Origin: an uncultured Porphyromonas sp.
GTDB taxonomy: Bacteria > Bacteroidota > Bacteroidia > Bacteroidales > Porphyromonadaceae
NCBI GenBank assembly: GCA_945875135.1
Contig: CAMCJO010000054.1
Coordinates: forward strand, 1 to 9,667
DNA length: 9,667 bases
Direction of reading: 5' to 3'
Below the pieces are notes generated by a model. The model was not told where the DNA came from. It did not search any database and saw only the letters and a list, made by a program, of their open reading frames with translations. Shown here piece after piece: positions 7,113 to 9,667 of the stretch. Within the stretch, counting starts at the first letter, position 1; each line of letters opens with the position of its first letter. A program made the translations under genes and the position numbers.

Positions 7113-7433
7113 TTAGCGTGCGTTGGGGTCCGTGCCGAGCGGATAGACCGAGCTCTTGGCAATCTCTATGCAGACGTCACGAGCTATCTCGACCTCAAAG
7201 GTCTGCTCGTTTACCTTGCGGATCTCGCCATGCACACCACCAGCCGTTATGACTGCATCGCCTACAGCGAGCGCATCACGCTCCTGCTGTAGCTTCTTCT
7301 GACGCTTGCTCTGCGGACGAATGAAGAAGAGCCAAAAAATCAAGATGATGACTGCAAAGAAGATAAGCGAAGACCACGAAGAAAGACCACCCTGCGGTGC
7401 TGCCTGCGCTGCCTGTAGAAGGAACATATTCAT
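7113..7433 (-). CDS. yajC: Preprotein translocase subunit YajC
   Basis: YajC is a small inner-membrane protein associated with SecDF and the Sec translocon. The 106-residue protein has one transmembrane helix (about residues 19-38), directly followed by FFIRPQSKRQKK (36-47), the family hallmark, and then a cytoplasmic domain with VGDAVITAGGVHGEI (57-71). The length is typical. The ATG at 7431-7433 is followed by a second ATG two codons later; either could serve. It is the first gene of the long minus-strand operon and faces the divergent outer-membrane protein gene. Confidence 0.94.
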   Translation of the reverse strand: MNMFLLQAAQAAPQGGLSSWSSLIFFAVIILIFWLFFIRPQSKRQKKLQQERDALAVGDAVITAGGVHGEIRKVNEQTFEVEIARDVCIEIAKSSVYPLGTDPNAR

Positions 7434-7467
7434 AGGTATCTATAGTTGATGAATTCAATTACTTCTG

Positions 7468-7475
7468 CAAACTTA
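7468..7475 (-). promoter_or_regulatory. Candidate -7 box for the yajC operon
   Basis: On the minus strand the sequence TAAGTTTG matches the Bacteroidota -7 consensus TAnnTTTG at all fixed bases. It lies 34 bases upstream of the yajC ATG. No good TTTG box is found 19-21 bases further upstream, where the region instead runs into the CCACGTGG array starting at 7503. That could mean a weak promoter dependent on an activator. Confidence 0.4.
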
Positions 7476-7502
7476 CAAAAAACCGACCGCATAGCACATC
7501 GT

Positions 7503-7640
7503 CCACGTGGTAAACTGCCAATCTCTACGTGGATGCTTTTTATTCTCCACGTAGGCGCGATTCATTCCTCCGAAGTTTTATTTCTCGCCCACGTGGAGAG
7601 TTTTTCTTTCCTACGTGCGGATTTGAATGCTTCCACGTGG
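7503..7640. repeat. Array of six phased CCACGTGG-type boxes
   Basis: Boxes start at 7503 (CCACGTGG), 7525 (CTACGTGG), 7547 (CCACGTAG), 7589 (CCACGTGG), 7611 (CTACGTGC) and 7633 (CCACGTGG). Start-to-start distances are 22, 22, 42, 22 and 22 bp. The array therefore consists of two triplets, each with a CTACGTG box in the middle. The 14-bp spacers share little sequence beyond T-richness, so this is not a simple tandem duplication. Boxes two and three extend to a 9-bp inverted repeat (7525-7533 with 7546-7554). Conserved boxes at fixed phase with free spacers suggest sites for a dimeric DNA-binding protein placed along one helix face. The protein is not identified. Confidence 0.75.
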
Positions 7641-7791
7641 AGATCAGTTTCTCTTCGATACGACAAGGGGACATTTGTCCTAGAGGCTATGTCTCGGATC
7701 GGCTCTTTGATACGACTCTGTTTAATCTTTCGACAGTTTAGATCCTCTAAGACAGCGACACACAGACATACGGACATATACACGACACACT

Positions 7792-9667
7792 ATGCGACAG
7801 ATACCGTTACGGAGTCTTTGCCTACTCCTGATATTTCACGCTTTATTCCTTACATTACCCGCCCAGATGGTGACGACTGTACGAGGAGCCGTACGGGACG
7901 ACGCCGAGGCTCCTCTCGTGGGTGCCAACGTGGCATTCTATCGGCTCACGCCCTCTGGCGACAAGCAACTCGTGGCGGGCGGTACGAGCGATAGCAAGGG
8001 GCACTTTGCGATAGCTCAGGTACCTCAGGAGCTGCTCTCCCTAGAGGTCTCTTACATAGGCTATCAGAACTATCAAAAGAGCCTGAAGATCACGGCTGGG
8101 ATAGACCTAGGCGTCATACGGCTCGAGGAGGATGAGCACCTGCTAGAGGTGGTGGTCGTAGAGGGTAAAGCGACCGATATGACGGTGCGAGGTGATACGA
8201 TTACCTTCAACGCTAATGCCTACAAGGTGCCACAGGGAGCTATGCTGGAGGATCTAGTCAAGCGTCTCCCAGGAGTGGAGATTGATGAGAATGGTCAGAT
8301 CACCATCGGCGGACAGCAGGTGGCGAAGATTATGCTCGACGGCAAGGAGTTCTTTAGTGGAGATACAAAGGTGGCTATGCGCAATCTGCCGGCTGAGGTG
8401 GTCAATCAGCTAGAGGTGCTGAACCAGCAGAGCGACGAGGCGCGCATCACGGGCTTTGACGATGATGAGGAGCAGATGGTACTCAACATCCGCACGAAGC
8501 CTGATATGCGACAGGGTACTTTCGGACATGCTCTGGCGGGTTACGGCTTGGACAACCGCTATGAGCTCAACGGGATGCTCAACTACTTCTCCCAGCAGCA
8601 CCAGACGACACTCATCGCTGGCAGTAATAATACAAACGGGCAGGGACTCTCGGATCTAGACCTAGGCGGTGGCTCCGGTGGATGGGAACGTGGCGGCGGT
8701 AGACGTGGCGGTGGCTTCAGACCACAAGGTATCACCACCTCTGCACAGATCGCGGCTAATGAGACCTACACGCCTAATGATCGGCTGGAGGTCAATGCGA
8801 ATGCGCGCTATGGTTACTCCCAAAACGATCTCTCGGCACGCACCGAAACGGAAAACATCTTGCCCGACAGCCCCAGTACATTTACCAATGAGACGACCGA
8901 GGCACTCAGACGAGGGCACAATCTAGGGGGCGATGCCTATATCAAGTGGCAAGCGACAGACCGCACGGAGCTGATCTACCGCCCTGCGATACATTACGGC
9001 TGGGGTATAGATCAGGAGGCGCGCAACTACCACACTACGGATAGCGAGGAGAGCGAGCTGCATCGAGGCAGTCAGGAGAACCTGCGGGAGTATGGTGGGC
9101 TACGCCTCTTCAACATGCTCCTCCTAGGGCATAAGCTCAACGATGAGGGACGCACCCTGAGCCTACAACTCAACGGAGGCTTCCTCGGCGACAACGCAAG
9201 CACCGAGAGCCACTCGACGCTTCACTCGATCGAGGGGGATCAGTCTCAGCAGACCCTCCTGGAGGATCGCAGTCAGACCTTCAACTACCGCATACGCACG
9301 GGCTACGTAGAGCCACTCACAGAGCTGCTCTCGCTACAAGCACAACTAGAGTGGGGCGACCGCATACGGAGCAGTGAGCGTGACTACAAGCAGCCCGACG
9401 CTACGGGCGCCTGGACGCAGCTAGACGCCACGATGGACACGAAGATGAATACCCGCCTCAGCTCGCTCAGTGGAGGAGTAGATCTTAAGGTGGCCAACAA
9501 GCTGATCGATCTGACCGTAGGACTACGCATCCGCCCTACCTGGATGACGACGAAGCAGTCGCAACTAGCGAGCCAAGGGCCACTCGTGCGTCGTGAGACG
9601 ATCTGGGCTCCTTCGCTCAACTTTCGCTACACGCCTAATAAGCAGACGATGCTTCGCCTAGGCTATT
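7792..9667 (+). CDS. Outer-membrane beta-barrel protein with carboxypeptidase-regulatory-like domain, 3' end beyond window
   Basis: The open frame runs at least 625 codons to the window edge. Residues 1-24 are a signal peptide (basic start, hydrophobic core, LPA then Q at the likely cleavage site). Residues about 29-112 form a carboxypeptidase-regulatory-like beta domain (GAVRDDAEAPLVGANVAFY, then VSYIGYQNYQ). Residues about 120-235 are plug-like and typical of this family (MLEDLVKRLPGVEIDENG, ITIGGQQVAKIMLDGKEFF, LEVLNQQSDEARITGF). The barrel begins near 240, with a Gly-rich segment at 292-309 and alternating hydrophobic strands after it. This matches Bacteroidota outer-membrane beta-barrel proteins related to TonB-dependent receptors, often about 900 residues; the cargo is unknown. 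ATG at 7792-7794 is the first start after an in-frame stop at 7723-7725. Confidence 0.88.
   Translation, partial: MRQIPLRSLCLLLIFHALFLTLPAQMVTTVRGAVRDDAEAPLVGANVAFYRLTPSGDKQLVAGGTSDSKGHFAIAQVPQELLSLEVSYIGYQNYQKSLKITAGIDLGVIRLEEDEHLLEVVVVEGKATDMTVRGDTITFNANAYKVPQGAMLEDLVKRLPGVEIDENGQITIGGQQVAKIMLDGKEFFSGDTKVAMRNLPAEVVNQLEVLNQQSDEARITGFDDDEEQMVLNIRTKPDMRQGTFGHALAGYGLDNRYELNGMLNYFSQQHQTTLIAGSNNTNGQGLSDLDLGGGSGGWERGGGRRGGGFRPQGITTSAQIAANETYTPNDRLEVNANARYGYSQNDLSARTETENILPDSPSTFTNETTEALRRGHNLGGDAYIKWQATDRTELIYRPAIHYGWGIDQEARNYHTTDSEESELHRGSQENLREYGGLRLFNMLLLGHKLNDEGRTLSLQLNGGFLGDNASTESHSTLHSIEGDQSQQTLLEDRSQTFNYRIRTGYVEPLTELLSLQAQLEWGDRIRSSERDYKQPDATGAWTQLDATMDTKMNTRLSSLSGGVDLKVANKLIDLTVGLRIRPTWMTTKQSQLASQGPLVRRETIWAPSLNFRYTPNKQTMLRLGY

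Larger units (their letters stand above)
2252..7433 (-). other. Probable seven-gene operon, yajC to TatD-family gene
   Basis: Seven minus-strand genes follow each other with gaps of 30, 13, 15 and 38 bases and then two 4-base ATGA overlaps. No intervening terminator or promoter was seen. The order yajC, ybbR-like, coaE, DUF4271, hemD, rnpA, yidD, tatD is familiar from Bacteroidales chromosomes. Co-transcription is inferred from spacing alone. Confidence 0.7.
7434..7791. other. Divergent intergenic region of 358 bp
   Basis: This region separates yajC (minus) from the outer-membrane protein gene (plus). It holds a yajC-side -7 box at 7468-7475 and the six-box CCACGTGG array at 7503-7640. The part from 7641 to 7791 is A/C-rich near the plus-strand gene, with no convincing TTTG/TAnnTTTG pair and no Shine-Dalgarno sequence before the ATG at 7792. 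The long plus-strand frame running from here into the next gene is not considered coding. Confidence 0.7.

Noticed and set aside
7525..7554. Intrinsic terminator formed by the box inverted repeat
   Set aside because: It lies upstream of both divergent genes and is not followed by a T tract on either strand.
7503..7640. CRISPR array
   Set aside because: Repeats are only 8 bp, spacers are 14 bp, and no cas genes or leader are present.
7446..7994. Plus-strand open frame of 182 codons covering the intergenic region
   Set aside because: It overlaps the outer-membrane protein gene in another frame, runs through the box array, and its sequence is Arg/Ser/Thr-rich with no recognisable domain.

Overview
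The window looks like Bacteroidota chromosome, most probably a Porphyromonas-type organism. The evidence is a YajC / YbbR-like / CoaE / DUF4271 / HemD / RnpA / YidD / TatD gene order typical of Bacteroidales, promoter boxes of the Bacteroidota type (TTTG, 20-base spacer, TAnnTTTG), near absence of Shine-Dalgarno sequences, and a large surface beta-barrel protein with an N-terminal carboxypeptidase-regulatory-like domain. The species is inference. The first 48 bases are not genomic: they are an Illumina Nextera adapter (P5 tail, 8-base index, Tn5 mosaic end) left on a contig end, so the real sequence starts at base 49.

Layout, left to right. Bases 49-874 (minus) hold NAD kinase, cut at its C-terminus by the adapter; its own consensus promoter lies at 899-930. 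Bases 965-2175 (minus) hold a translationally coupled pair of small cytoplasmic proteins, a J-domain protein with an HPD motif followed by a stand-alone HIRAN-domain protein. Bases 2252-7433 (minus) form one tightly packed run read right to left: yajC, a YbbR-like protein, coaE, a DUF4271 membrane protein, a HemD-family protein, an RnpA-YidD fusion and a TatD-family hydrolase. The largest gap is about 38 bases and two junctions are 4-base ATGA overlaps. The operon mixes membrane-protein biogenesis (YajC, YidD), tRNA processing (RnpA) and cofactor synthesis (CoaE, HemD). Bases 7434-7791 are a divergent intergenic region. Bases 7792-9667 (plus) hold the first 625 codons of an outer-membrane beta-barrel protein that runs off the window.

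Two structures are not explained by ordinary gene annotation. First, a 175-bp element with 12-bp terminal inverted repeats and a 5-bp target duplication sits inside the TatD-family gene. Element plus duplication is exactly 180 bp, so it adds 60 residues without breaking the frame. Second, the divergent intergenic region carries six copies of an 8-bp palindrome-like box (CCACGTGG and variants) at start-to-start distances of 22, 22, 42, 22 and 22 bp, with unrelated spacers; this looks like a phased protein-binding array. The RnpA-YidD fusion and the J-domain/HIRAN pair are also worth following up.
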